Assembly: GCA_905221605.1 (NCBI GenBank)
Contig: CAJNDS010002607.1
Coordinates: 1 to 64,000, forward strand
DNA: 64,000 bases
Reading direction: 5' to 3'
From: Symbiodinium natans
Lineage: Eukaryota > Sar > Dinophyceae > Suessiales > Symbiodiniaceae
In this document: piece by piece, positions 21,501-33,600 of the stretch
How the letters are laid out: each line of letters starts with the position of its first letter
Position numbering within the stretch: the stretch's first letter is position 1
Notes under the pieces: model-generated
Told to the model about the DNA's origin: nothing
Seen by the model: only the letters and a program-made list of their open reading frames with translations
Databases searched by the model: none
Made by a program: the position numbers and the translations under genes

Positions 21501-23369
21501 TCAACCCTAAGTCCTCAGGCAGAGTGCCAAGACCGCGGTGGCTGCTGAGGCTGTGGCGGATCCAATCTGCGAGTTGCAAACCAAAGCCTCAAAGTTCCCT
21601 GACGGAAGGCGTCAAACTGCATGTAAACGCTGGTGGGCAGCCATTGCATACACACTAGCATGAAACCTGGTTCTGCAAGAAGACGCTGCGCGACGTAAGA
21701 TAAGCCAGATAAGCTTACCGTTGTCATATAAACTCACTGTCAAACCACGAAGCCGCATATCATACCTCCCCTGCCAAATCTAAGCGCCACTACGGAAACT
21801 CACTTCATCAGCTGCAACTAGCTACCGACTCCTTAGGTCATACAACCCCAGAGCCGTATGCAGCCAAGCCGGCGCCGCTGCATTTCACAAAGTCGATATT
21901 CACCAGCAAAAGCACGAAACCAGCCACGAGTGACCACAAAATGTGTCACGCATTAAGACATGATCTGCGACAGCAGACACCTCGAAACTATCCTGCCTGC
22001 ATCCGCGCTCTTCGCGAGGGCGGCAAGGTCCAACCTCCGGTGATGACGTCCTCACACACTTGGGGTGCTCAATGAGGGGCACTCTTGTGGGCCTTGTTGC
22101 CCCCCCCCCCCCCCACCCCCAAATAGGACTTGATTCCTTTGCCGTATTGTTTAGGGTCATTCGGCCGGTTGTGCAGGTAACACTGAAAAATGGACAGCTG
22201 CCATCTTTGTGTGTGGCCTATAGCTGCTCGCGCCAAAGCAGAGTTATTTGGGTCCCTGCCAGTACTGCAAGGGTTTATGAGCTTCCATGAGTTTGTGGAC
22301 CTCCTGTCATGAAAGGCGAGGAGAGACAGGAGCATGACATGGCGCACAAAGCAGCAATTTCGGGCTTCACTGCAATGCTGATGGCCTCGAGCATGCTGAA
22401 CAAGCTTGGCTGCACCCTTGACAATGATGAAGGCCTCATTCTGCGTTCCGGGAACATAGGAAGTTGGGCACCAACTACCGGCATCTTTTTCTTCCTACCA
22501 GCACTTCACGTCGAGACTGAGCAGCTTCCCATGTGCGGCGTCGTGCAAACAAGAAGATTACAAGAAGGATTTCCACAGCTTCTCACTATCGGTCACCAAG
22601 CATTAAGTTAGCATGCATAATATTGGTTTATAGTAAATGATGTGTTTTCATTGGTATGATAGCTGAAGTAGTGTCCTGAGAAAAAGTCTGGATCTCGTGA
22701 AGGTTGAGCCTTGCTATGCCTCCCGCTCCATGTATATAGGGGGTTCTAAATGAGGGTCCCTTTGTGACCCCGTCCTTACTTAAACAGAACCGCAGCAAGC
22801 ATTTTCAGGAGGCTCGTCCCTCCAAGCCCTAAACCGTAAACCCAAAAGACCACAGTCCTCACTCTAGAGACTCCCAATCCCTTGCGTCACTGTTCTTCAA
22901 GTCACATTTCAGTTGGAAGGTGGAAAGGCTCTTGCTCCTGAAACAAAATCAACTGTAATCTAATGGTATGTAGAGAATTTCATATCACAACATCATATCG
23001 TAGAAGCCAAGAGGAACCTTAAGCAGAGAAACTGTCGGGTCCGAAGGCGTGGCAGCCCACAGCATCCAGCCCTCCTCCGAACAGGACATGCGGCCGAAGG
23101 TTCCTTGTGAGGGTATCATAAGGGTTCCTTATTGAACAGAAAACCCAAAAAGGACCCGAATTTAGGGAGCTACCCATGGAATGTGCGTCCCAATCCTACA
23201 TTTCGAGCTGTGCACCTTGCCCTTGTCTTAACGGACATACCGCTCCCCCAATACAAAGTACGGTTTGAGCGAAACACCTCAACATTTCTCTATTCTTCCA
23301 ACTTCCCCGGGTCCTGGCCAATCCGAGTGCAGTTTTCGGGTGCTGGTGCTGCTAACGTCAGCACTTCAT
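18501..23369. other. No well-supported gene; local repeats
   Basis: About 4.9 kb. At 19637-19905 a phrase GGACTGCCGAGAGCAAGTTTT with a following CGAAGCCCATGGGAAGG recurs two to three times. Degenerate telomere words occur at 18722-18740, 19983-20005, 21476-21510 and 22826-22840. A C15 run lies at 22101-22115. Several 80-224 codon frames overlap on both strands (19184-19858 minus is longest), but none shows a family motif or a frame-consistent exon chain I would defend. Confidence 0.4.
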
Positions 23370-24310
23370 TCATCTGCTGGGCAAACAATGCGCCCAGCGC
23401 AGTATGAAGCACGCGGCTTTCTCCAGCCATCTCCTCACAAAAACACTGGTCAGCCGAGCCAAAATCTGTGCAGGTTCAGGCTGGGGTCTATAGGGCATGG
23501 GGTTGAAAAAAGACAAGCGGTTCCACGGACGTCGAGCAAGGCGCTTGAAGTTCAGCATTGAGACGCTGCCAGGCTGACTGCATGAGCCGTGCATCCTGGC
23601 CACCACTGCGCGCCAAGCCATGCATGTCGTGGCGATGATGCAGGTGAAGCGCCAGTTTGAAGGCCGCCTCATCCAGAAGGTAAACGAATGAAGTGGGCAA
23701 AGCTGAGTCAGCATGTTTCCGAATCCCTCTCGAACTAAAGCCCGAAACATCCCCGAGGTACGAACCAAACACCCTGAAAACATCTGAAAACCCTCGCAAT
23801 CCTAAGAACTTCCTACGAACCCTCAATGAGGCAGCCTGAGCTTTTGGCAGCACTGGTGGCATCCACTCTGCCAGCTGGGTCAACATGCTCAGGTGTAGGA
23901 CGTGGAACAGCTCGGGCATCTGGAGCAGTGTAGATACCTGTTTCCAAACATAGTGGTGCATAAAAGGGGGTCTGTGCAGTTTACGTTTTAGTCGCATATT
24001 TTGGGAAACTGCCCACCTGCCCTCTCGCGCGCTTCTGTGCCGTCCGAGAGATCGTAGCCTGGAACTGCTGGAGAACGATCTTCGATTCATACCCCCGCTG
24101 CACAGGGACATCCGGCACCTCAGTTGAATGTATGCCAATTGCAGATTTAGTTGGGGGTGGGCTTCTTCCAACGAGGCTGCGGTCCTCTACATGTTTCGAT
24201 GCTTCTCGAACCAGGCACTCCATCAAAGCTCTCCGTCGTGGACTCGTCCCCCGGATGCGGCTTGTCTGCATTGGACTCAGCTGCTGCTGTTGCTGCTGCT
24301 TGCAGTGCAT
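23370..24310 (-). CDS. Candidate four-exon gene, unknown protein of 228 aa
   Basis: The model joins 24310-24017, 23937-23817, 23702-23527 and 23465-23370. All introns are GT-AG (79, 114 and 61 nt) and all phases agree, giving 228 residues. It starts at an ATG seven to eight bases after a CTCTTCAG acceptor-like site, which could suit trans-splicing. The protein begins with a glutamine run (six Gln) and a basic stretch. It continues with helix-rich segments such as LLQMPELFHVLHLSML, VYLLDEAAFKLALHL and a basic C-terminus, VRRWLEKAACFILRW. No signal peptide or known domain was recognised. The unspliced frame 23488-24171 reads through the second intron without a stop, so an alternative without that intron is possible. 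A chance assembly cannot be excluded. Confidence 0.5.
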
Positions 24311-24399
24311 AGCGGACCTGAAGAGGGACACCAGCTCAAACTCGCAAAAAAAGGGCAACGAAACTTCTTCAGGGAGATTCGGTGTAGGGTTTAGGGATC

Positions 24400-24841
24400 T
24401 TTTTCAAGACCGTGCAGACAGTGTGCCGGATGAGGGCCACATGTTCTACGTCCAGAGTGGTTGGTCCACATGCGACTTTGAGAACAGGTCTTCTAGGCGG
24501 CGTGGTAAAGGATCGTAGTCGTAGTAGAGGGAGTCTGAAGGCTTACGGGGATGTTTCCCCCTTCTGCCACACCTCAAGGTTCTGTTCGAAGTGGTGGCAT
24601 GGTCAATAAAATAGGAGCCCTTCCCGTATGTGAAAGGTCCTGTAACACCTTCATCCGTCTTATGAGAAGTTATGAGAAGCTTGAAATTGCCCGTAGCAAT
24701 CTACAGGGAACCGTGTTGACTAGCTCCTCCTTGCTTGGTCGTGGTCCAAACCAGAGAAGGGTGGGTAAGCCCCCTAAAAGTGTAGGTTTCCTCCCTGTTA
24801 TTCAAACTGGTGATTTTTCATCATCCTGGAACTATGAATGA
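24400..24841 (+). CDS. Candidate exons, divergent to the previous gene
   Basis: Overlapping plus-strand frames read plausibly in succession: one contains GHMFYVQSGWSTCDFEN (about 24440-24490), another SLKAYGDVSPFCHTSRFC (24533-24595) and a third RLMRSYEKLEIARSNLQG (24655-24710), ending at a stop at 24839. A 37 nt GT-AG intron (GTCTTCTAGG to GTCGTAG) would link the first two in phase. I found no clean link to the third. It may be a gene with short introns or a decayed element. No family was recognised. Confidence 0.25.
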
Positions 24842-25725
24842 CGTCCATCGCCTAAGCTTGGGAAAGACCATGGCTCCTACGCCAGCAACAGCATACTTGT
24901 CCCTGTGCTTGCCGATAGGATACCAGAGACCGGTAGCTCTCAGATAGGTATGAGTCACGAAAACTCATGCACTTGTGAGGTTGCAGCCGGCTCGCCTGAT
25001 TCAGGGATTTAGGGTCGATACAGCTATATAGGAGAGGGAGGAGCCCGGAAACATTGTGAACAAGCATCCGACTTGCACTAATAAAGCATCCAACAGGTGC
25101 GAACCGATGTCATTCCTTTACAGCCTGACGCTCAGGCTAAGGCAGCACGGGCAGAAGCCAGGGAATAAAGAACAATTATCTATACAGCTCGTCCAGAAGC
25201 AGCCGCGAGCAAAGTATGTGTGACCATACGTGGCCCCACCACCACCGACATCCAGCTTCGCTCAAGCGAGCCCGCCTGAAAACTGCCAAGCGGCCAGACC
25301 ACCGTCGACCATTATGTCTGCCAGGAGCCCAACCTGCTGAGTAACCTCCTTCCTTGGCTTATCACGAAGCAAAGCGCCCAACACGTCTTGATAGGTCCTG
25401 CCATTGAATGAGGAGGCGGCTGCTGCCACAGCCGTCGGGGAACAAGCGACCCTTGCAGTCGAGAGTCAGCGCTCTGCGTGCCGCTTTCGCTGCTCGATGG
25501 CCCGATTGCATGGCACGTTTCGCCGCTACCTGCACCTCCAAGAAGTCCTGAGACGCACTTGGAGAGTCCCAACGTCCACCCCTTAAACTGCAGGAATTCT
25601 TTTATTGTTTCCTTTGCTCATGTAATCCGGAAAGCCAAAGACCAAGAAACGTTCATCAGAGGGTTTTGGCAGTCAATGTCTTTACTCTCTCTCTCTCTCT
25701 CTCTCGTTCTTTCTTTCTTTCTTTC

Positions 25726-25757
<32 letters not shown>

Positions 25758-28535
25758 GCTGTTGATATTGCTAATTATTCAGGTTTTTTCATCTACAAGG
25801 TCTGATCCATAGTCAGGTTACTGCACTTCACACACATCATATTCAACATTATTCAACAAGCAAGACCGTATAAACATGTGCATTATAAGCACTATAAGCA
25901 CTATACATGCATTCTGCCCAGTGCCCAGACCTGACTAGGAGCCCTGTTGCTCCAAGGGGCGGCGCTGCACTGGGACAAATAGCCTTCAGTGAGCTCCGTC
26001 GCAGTGCTCACATGGCCCACTTGCCTCAAGGCATGGACAATCATGATAATCATGATAATCATGCAGTGTGGTGCAGACGTTGTGAGTGCAAAAAGGAGAT
26101 GACTGGAGCAAATTTTGTAAGGCATTGTTCGTGCTCTGGCAGCTTAGCAGACCTTAACAACCCCTAGCAATATCTGAGTCAGTTTTCACACAAGGGGACT
26201 CCCAGCAACCCCTTTTCGAAATGTGGGGTTCTTGTTGTTTTGCGCTGCCCTCCCACCCGCGCTCGCGGGCGTCCGCCCGCCCGCTATACAGTCCGCCTGC
26301 GCACGTGCCAACGTACCCACCGTACAGTACACACACACACACTCACCACGACCCACCGTGCACACACTCCAGCGTACGCACAAACTCACATCACGACAGC
26401 ACCCTCACCAAGACATCGTAGACACCACGTACACATGCTCACATCTCGACAGGACATCCACCACGACACTGTGCACACCCTCCATCGTAGACACACCACC
26501 GTGCACTCACGGGCAGGGCCCTTCAAGCCCCTTCGAGGTTGAGCTCGGAAGGCCCGTCTGGGCACATGAAGCTGGATGCGATGCCACCAAGATCGTTGCA
26601 AACTGGCCTTAGCAGCCTTAGCAGGTACGTCGATGGGCACCGGCATCGATTTCACAAGCACAGTCAGGCGTGTTCGTTGGCACAAGCACCAACACAAACA
26701 CAAATGCAAACACAAAGCGTGCGTGCGGGCGCGGTGACGTGCGGCGAGGGCGTACGTGCGGGCGTGCCTGCGCGTGCGCACACGTGCCCCACCGCTCTTC
26801 ACACGAAAACAGCCCAAAAGAAATACAATACACATGCGGTGTTATCTGGTCCGAAAATTACGACCCCCAAGTCATAGGAACCTGTCACGCGCCCCAGTAA
26901 GGGTGAGGGTACCCCGTGGTACCCCAACACTTACGGAGATGAGACTGCAGAGTCCGCATGCATCTTTGCCAGGAAACTCCTTCGCTGCTTCCAAATACTC
27001 CTCTGCGGCCTGACGGATCTTCAGGAGAATCCTGGGCAAGCGGTAGTGCCGGCAGCAGGAATTTTCGGAAAACAGCATCTATACCGCTTTGAAACCTCCA
27101 ACAACACAAGGGTGGCTTCCTACAAGTTATTGGCCCGTCTTACATTGCAGGCGTCACATTTGGTTGCGTGATCAGCGACGAATGTCCACTTTCAGGAGGC
27201 CTCCTGGAAAGGCCACGCTCTTGTGATGCCCGATTTTGCTGTCCAGCCTCACCCTAAAGTCCGAGGCAGTGCAGGCATCTTAAGACAGGCCTTCGCGGGG
27301 GCTTTTACTCATCACTGCTCTGTGCACTCAACTGCTGGCGTCCCAGCATTGTCGGAAATCGACATGGCCGGCAATACGACTTGTAAGTGCGATGAAACTC
27401 GTTGAGGCAATCGGTCCTGCCTCTAAAGGATGCAACAAGTACGTACAACAAATTTGCTACAGCCACCCTTTTGGGCTGCATGGGGGAAGGGATGTCAGAG
27501 TGGCCTTGAGCATACAGATACACATGACTCTGGGCACAAGCAAGGGTCTTGTCGAACTCCACAACCTGGGATTCCACGTGGAACTGCTCAAGCTTGACGG
27601 CCTTCTTGCAGGAAATGGCTTCCTTAACGCTAACACCTAACTAAACCCTCAACATGTCTCAACCCTACATATTGTTTTCCGACTTCTCCAGCCTCAGACT
27701 CGCTTCTGAGGAGGGCGATGTGGCGATTCATGTGTTCAGCAGAGTTGTGGTGGCTTTGGATCCTAAGCGCGAAAAAGCACAGCTTTACCGCGAAGGGGTC
27801 CCTTTTGCGAGGCCAGGAAGGATAGGGCACTTGGGGTCCATGAATTTGAGTAGATAACTCTTTAACCCACGGTTTATAATAGTATATATATATATATGTA
27901 TGTATATGCGCACTCTCCAATATCTCGCATTAAACAGAACCCTACATCATGGTGCAGGCCGACAAGGAATCTCAGCGCCCAAGCACGAGGTCTGCGCAGC
28001 CTTGAGCAGCCTCTTCATCTCCAAGTCGATGAGAGCAGGCTCTTCGGGCAGGTTCGCCTGTCGAGGGCTTGTTGAGGACAGCGCGTGGAGTCTGCTGGAC
28101 TCCCCGGCCTTCCAGCCCAGCAGCGATCTGGCAATGGCTGTAGTGTCACGGTGAAGTGCAGCTCCCTCCTGGAGCCACTTGGACCTGAGAGCGTGGACAC
28201 TGTGGTGGCACTATGGGCAAGGTGGCTAAAGCAAAGAGGTACCAGGTACAATTGCAAAGCGAGTTTTGCAAAGCAAGTGTCCGCACGGTGGCGTTGGGCG
28301 ATGCTTCCCTTCCAGCTTGCCGCGCACGGGCCTTCATGCTGAAAAGCAGGGCGGCGTGTGGTTGTGCAAATCAGCGCTTCAAGTGTAACGCACCAGCAAT
28401 ACACCACCCGCGATCTCGCAACGCTTGTTGTCGCAGTGCACTGCAAAGGGTGACTTGATCAAGTGGGCAATGTGGGCAGCTGACTGATTGTATTGTTCTG
28501 GCCATGTGGCTTTTGCGCCATGTGTGTTTTTGCAG
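24842..28535. other. No well-supported gene; CT microsatellite and GC-rich patches
   Basis: About 3.7 kb with short overlapping frames on both strands. The segment 26240-26800 is GC-rich with alternating CACA and GCGTGCG words, which makes long but compositionally biased frames on both strands. A TA run lies at 27884-27897. Nothing resembles a known protein. Confidence 0.4.
25680..25762. repeat. CT and CTTT microsatellite
   Basis: A CT run, about five CTTT units, then a second CT run ending at TCGCTG. It is a pure pyrimidine tract of about 80 bases on the plus strand. Confidence 0.95.
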
Positions 28536-29276
28536 TCAAGCCGCGTTTCTCAGCTGCTTGCGCATGGAAAGCAGGGCCTGCTCGACTTGCTCCTGAAACG
28601 TCTGAAGTGCGCAGATGTCGTCGTTTCTGAAATGCAAGATGGAAGAAACCCTCATGCGCATTCGTGCAAAAGCAGATACAGGTAGATAGATAAGCAGGTG
28701 GTAGGTAGGGTGGTTGATTGATTGATACATAGACATACAGAAGCACAGACAGATGCTTGGATGGATCTTTCATAGGTAGGCAATGGCCGATCGATAGATG
28801 AATAGACAGATAGATAACCAGACGGATGGACAGATTCATCAGGTAGATACCATAAAACCGACAAAGCCACAGATAGGCAGATCGACCGATCACTGACACA
28901 CGGAAGACACAAGAGCAAGCCGGCAATGGTAGAACGTTGCAAACCCATGTGCCAAGCAAACGGTGTTTTGGGACGGCAGTCTCCAGCTTGGCAGAGCCGA
29001 GGCGGTACATGGCCCCGTCCACATTCCAAGCTGATATCCTTCAGAGTTCAGGGTTGCGCACCTACCTTCAACTTTGGTACTGAACATTCTGGAGCACACC
29101 AAACGCTGAATGCCGGGAAGACTCTCTTCCAAAGCTTGCTTGGCATCCATGTGGGTCTGTCTCAACTGCGTGAGGCTCGCACCCTCCTGAGTCTGCCCAA
29201 AAGAAGGAACTTCCTGAAGCTACGCGGCGCGAAGAGGGGTCCCGCGCGCATTTTTGGCCCCCCGACAACCAAGATC
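28536..29276 (-). CDS. Candidate multi-exon gene with 31 and 35 nt introns
   Basis: The model uses exons 29276-29224, 29192-29066, about 29030-28965 and 28626-28536. The first two introns are GT-AG, 31 nt (GTAGCTTC to TTGGGCAG) and 35 nt (GTAGGTGC to GATATCAG), and keep phase exactly. The peptide includes LRQTHMDAKQALEESLPGI and VDGAMYRLGSAKLETAV. The final exon follows a CATTTCAG acceptor and ends in a helix with heptad-like spacing (FQEQVEQALLSMRKQL) and a TGA at 28536. The link from exon 3 to exon 4 spans the microsatellite at 28680-28890 and would need a GC donor or a further exon. The 5' end is missing beyond a TG/TA microsatellite. No domain was recognised. Confidence 0.42.
28678..28890. 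repeat. Diverged GATA-type microsatellite
   Basis: Repeated GATAGATA, GGTAGGTAGG, TTGATTGATTGA and GACAGATAGATA words make a long, decayed tetranucleotide array. It sits inside the inferred last intron of the surrounding gene model. Confidence 0.9.
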
Positions 29277-29281
29277 CTGCA

Positions 29282-29335
29282 GCATACATACATACATACA
29301 TACATATATATATATACATATAAGAATCACATACA
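29282..29335. repeat. CATA and TA microsatellite
   Basis: CATACATACATACATACATA passes into a TA run and a short CATATAAGAATCACATACATAATA tail. Confidence 0.95.
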
Positions 29336-29410
29336 TAATATTCACTATAAACCCTTTCTTTTTCGCATAACAACTTAGAAGTTCGTTCCTTCAGAAGACC
29401 CTAGGTTAAC

Positions 29411-30110
29411 ATGGTGGATGCTAGGCTCTTGCACATCAGTCAAGAGTCTTCTGATGCTAGGGCTTCGGTGAACTCGCTGAATGCGTCATGGAAGCCTTGT
29501 ACCGTTGACTCTTTCCTTAGCTTGTATCTGCACGGCAAAATACGGCAAACACCAGCAGCTCGGCGTGTTGGCTTAGAAGCAGCCTTAGCAGGTGAATCGT
29601 CATCCGGCCCTTCTGACGAAGTCTGTCTGCTGACACCAAAGACTTACACGGAACTGACGTGGGATAATTTTACTAACTAGCAATGTCGGCCGGCCAGGTG
29701 AAACCCTCTGTGACAGACCTCCGCAGAGCAAGGCTGAAACGTCTTGCGAATCCGCTTATTCGATCTTATTCGAAGGTTATTGAGTTTTTCTCTCCTTTGT
29801 CACATGAAAAGCCACAATCGTCTCACAGTTTACATTGCTCACTGTCACAACTCTGTCACATCAAGTCGTCTGTGCTCATGTTGCTGTGGAGACGTTCGCG
29901 TCACGCCCGTCCATCGGATCCATTGAGTTGAAGGCTTTGGAGCTTCGGGGCTGGTCTGAAGCCAACGCAAAGGATAGGGTAAACGTTTTCGATTACTCGG
30001 CTTCCTCGCAATCTGCCACTCGTTCCTGGCCTTTGCGCGAACATCCTGAATCCTCTGCGCAGGGCCTTCCGGGTGGAAACATGTCACTTCTTCAGGTCCC
30101 ATCTCTCTAG
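29411..30110 (+). CDS. Candidate plus-strand gene, two or three exons
   Basis: Frame 29683-29775 (from an ATG) joins 29829-30110 across a 53 nt GT-AG intron with matching phase. The 124-residue product contains TDLRRARLKRLANPLIRSYS, SIELKALELRGWSEANAKD and an end in LLQVPSL. Just upstream, frame 29411-29680 (89 codons, from an ATG) stops two bases before the second ATG. It could be an upstream exon, since TTTTACTAACTAG there looks like a branch site and acceptor, or a separate small ORF. No family was recognised. The minus-strand frame 29845-30528 overlaps it but is built largely from the CT microsatellites. Confidence 0.3.
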
Positions 30111-30216
30111 GCTTGACTAGGAAAACCGTTTTCGTTATATATTCATGGAAAAACTGTTTTTGCTCTATGATTTGACAGGAAAACTCTTTTCCTCCACGCT
30201 TTAATCGGAAACTCTT

Positions 30217-30346
30217 TGCTCTCTCTCTCTCTCTCTCTCTGCACGCATAGCCCCTCCGAAGGTTAGCCGCCTCAGGGGCGCGCATCGTCCGATGGTCAGT
30301 TTGTTTGTACCCCCACTCTCTCTCTCTCTCTCTCTGTCTCTCTCTG
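30217..30346. repeat. Two CT microsatellites
   Basis: CT runs at about 30217-30241 and 30315-30346, separated by about 70 bases of unique sequence. Confidence 0.95.
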
Positions 30347-30473
30347 GTTATGTAGATAATACTACAAGCAAAATCAATTTGCTTTGTCTTTACTAGGAAA
30401 CCTCGATGCTCCCCGAACAGTTTACTGTAGGGGTTCGTGTTCCTTTCTAGGAACTCCGACCTAACCGAATGCT

Positions 30474-30660
30474 TTGGCCGGGTCCCTGGGTTGCATGTCT
30501 CCATGTGTCTCCCTTTGTCTACCTTCATGTGGGTGGCCTCGGACGGGTCCCCGGCTGCTTGTCTCTCCCGTTGTCTCCGGTAGCCTCGGCCGGATCCCCG
30601 GCCTGCTCGTCTCTGCTTGCCTCCTTTGTGTCACTTCACGCGGGTGGCTTCGGCCGTTGC
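30474..30660. repeat. About 65 bp imperfect repeat, three copies
   Basis: Three units with the pattern GGGTCCC(C)GG, CTTGTCTC, CCTTTGTC and a closing GGGTGGC(C/T)TCGG lie immediately before the giant array. The last unit ends at GGCTTCGGCC, about 15 bases before the first 32 bp repeat. It is an older flanking minisatellite. Confidence 0.6.
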
Positions 30661-30663
30661 CAA

Positions 30664-33600
30664 ACATCCACCCCTCAAGCGTCGATGTTGGAGCATCATC
30701 CGCCCCTCAAGCGTGGATGTTGGCCCAAATCAAGCGTGGACGTTGGCCCAACATCCACCCCTCAAGCATGGATGTTGGCCCAACATCCACCCCTCAAGCA
30801 TGGATGTTGGCCCAACATCCACCCGATTTTGGCCCAACATCCACCCCTCAAGCATGGATGTTGGCCCAAGTCAAGTGTGGATGTTGGCCCAACATCCGCC
30901 CCTTAAGCATGGATGTTGGCCCAACATCCACCCGTCAAGCGTGGACGTTGGTCCAACATCCACCCCTCAAGCGTGGATGTTGGCCTAACATCCACCCCTC
31001 AAGCATGGATGTTGGCCCAAGATCCACCCCTCAAGGATGGATGTTGGCCCAACATCCGCCCCTCAAGGATGGATGTTGGCCCAACATCCACGCTTGAAGC
31101 ATGGATGTTGGTCCAACATCCACAAGCATGGATGTTGGCCCAACATCCACGCTCTCACGGATGGATGTTGTCCCAACATCCACCCCTCAAGCATGGATGT
31201 TGGCCCAACATCCACCCCTCAAGCATGGATGTTGGCCCAACATACCCCTCAAGCGTGGATGTTTGCCCAACATCCACCCCTCAAGCGTGGATGTTGGCCC
31301 AACATCCACCCTCTCACGGATGGATGTTGCCCCAACATCCACCCCTCAAGCATGGATTTTAGCCGAACATCCACCCCTCAAGCATGGATGTTGGCCCAAC
31401 ATCCACCCCTCAAGGATGGATGTTGGCCCAACATCCACCTCTCAAGCATGGATGTTGGCCCAAGTCAAGTGTGGATGTTGGCCCAACATCCACCCGCCCA
31501 ACATCCACCCCTCAAGGATGGATGTTGGCCCAACATCCACCCCTGAAGCATGGATGTTGGCCCAACATCCACCCCTCAAGCGTGGATGTTGGCCAACATC
31601 CACCCCTCAAGCATGGATGTTGGTCCAACATCCACCCCTCAAGCGTGGATGTTGGCCCAACATCCACCCCTCAAGCCGGGATGTTGGCCCAACCTCCACC
31701 CCTCAAGCGTGGATGTTGGCCCAACATCCGCCCCTCAAGCATGGATGTTGGAAAAACATCCACCCCTCAAGCATGGATGTTGGCCCAACATCCACCCCTC
31801 AAGCATGGATGTTGGCCCAACATCCACCCCTCAAGCGTGGATGTTGGCCCAACATCCACCCCTCAAGCGTGGATGTTGGCCCAACATCCACACCTCAAGC
31901 GTGGATGTTGGCCCAACATCCACCCCTCAAGCATGGATGTTGGGCCCAACATCCACCCCTTTGGCCCAACATCCACCCCTCAAGCATGGATGCTGGCCAA
32001 GCATCCACCCCTCAAACGTGGATGTTGGCCCAGCATCCACCCCTCAAGCGTGGATGTTGGCCCAACATCCACCCCTCAAGCATGGATGTTGGCCCAACAT
32101 CCACCCCTCAAGCGTGGACGTTGGCCCAACATCCACCTCTCAAGCGTGGATGTTGGCCCAACATCCACCCCTCAAGCGTGGATGTTGGCCCAGCATCCAC
32201 CCCTCAAGCGTGGACGTTGGCCCAACATCCACCCCTCAAGCGTGGATGTTGGCCCAGCATCCACCCCTCAAGCGTGGACGTTGGCCCAACATCCACCCCT
32301 CAAGCGTGGATGTTGGCCCAACATCCGAAGCGTGGATGTTGGCCCAACATCCACCCCTCAAGCGTGGATGTTGGCCCAACATCCACCCCTCAAGCGTGGA
32401 TGTTGGCCCAACATCCACCCCTCAAGCGTGGAAGTTGGCCCAACATCCACCCCTCAAGCGTGGATGTTGGCCCAACATCCACCCCTCAAGCGTGGATGTT
32501 GGCCCAACATCCACCCCTCAAGCGTGGATGTTGGCCCAACATCCACCCCTCAAGCGTGGATGTTGGCCCAACATCCACCCCTCAAGCGAGGATGTTGGCC
32601 CAACATCCACCCCTCAAGCGTGGATGTTGGCCCAACATCCACCTTTCAAGCACCCGTCAAGCTTGGATGTTGGCTCAGCATCCACCCCTCAAGCGTGGAT
32701 GTTGGCCCAACATCCACCCCTCAAGCGTGGATGTTGGCCCAACATCCACCCCTCAAGCGTGGATGTTGGCCCAACATCCACCCCTCAAGCGTGGATGTTG
32801 GCCCAACATCCACCCCTCAAGCGTGGATGTTGGCCCAACATCCACCCCTCAAGCGTGGATGTTGGCCCAACATCCACCCCTCAAGCGTGGATGTTGGCCC
32901 AACATCCACCCCTCAAGCGTGGATGTTGGCCCAACATCCACCCCTCAAGCGTGGATGTTGGCCCAACATCCACCCCTCAAGCGTGGATGTTGGCCCAACA
33001 TCCACCTTTCAAGCACCCGTCAAGCTTGGATGTTGGCTCAGCATCCCCCCTCAAGCGTGGATGTTGGCCCAACATCCACCCCTCAAGCGTGGATGTTGGC
33101 CCAACATCCACCCCTCAAGCGTGGATGTTGGCCCAACATCCACCCCTCAAGCGTGGATGTTGGCCCAACATCCACCCCTCAAGCGTGGATGTTGGCCCAA
33201 CATCCACCCCTCGAGCGTGGATGTTGGCCCAACATCCACCCCTCAAGCGTGGATGTTGGCCCAACATCCACCCCTCAAGCGTGGACGTTGGTCCAACATC
33301 CACCCCTCAAGCGTGGATGTTGGCCCAACATCCACCCTGCAAGCGTCGCGTGGATGCGTGGATGTTGCCCAACATCCACCAACATCCACCCCTCAAGCGT
33401 GGATGTTGGCCCAACATCCACTCCTCAAGCGTGGATGTTGGCCCAACATCCACCCCTCAAGCGTGGATGTTGGCCCAACATCCACCCCTCAAGCGTGGAT
33501 GTTGGCCCAACATCCACCCCTCGAGCGTGGATGTTGGCCCAACATCCACCCCTCAAGCGTGGATGTTGGCCCAACATCCACCCCTCAAGCGTGGACGTTG

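Noticed and set aside
26223-26835. GC-rich overlapping ORFs of 100-149 codons on both strands
   Set aside because: They arise from CACA and GCGTGCG low-complexity sequence and overlap in nearly every frame.
29845-30528. 227-codon minus-strand ORF
   Set aside because: Much of it translates two CT microsatellites (Arg-Glu runs), and the opposite strand has a better spliced model.
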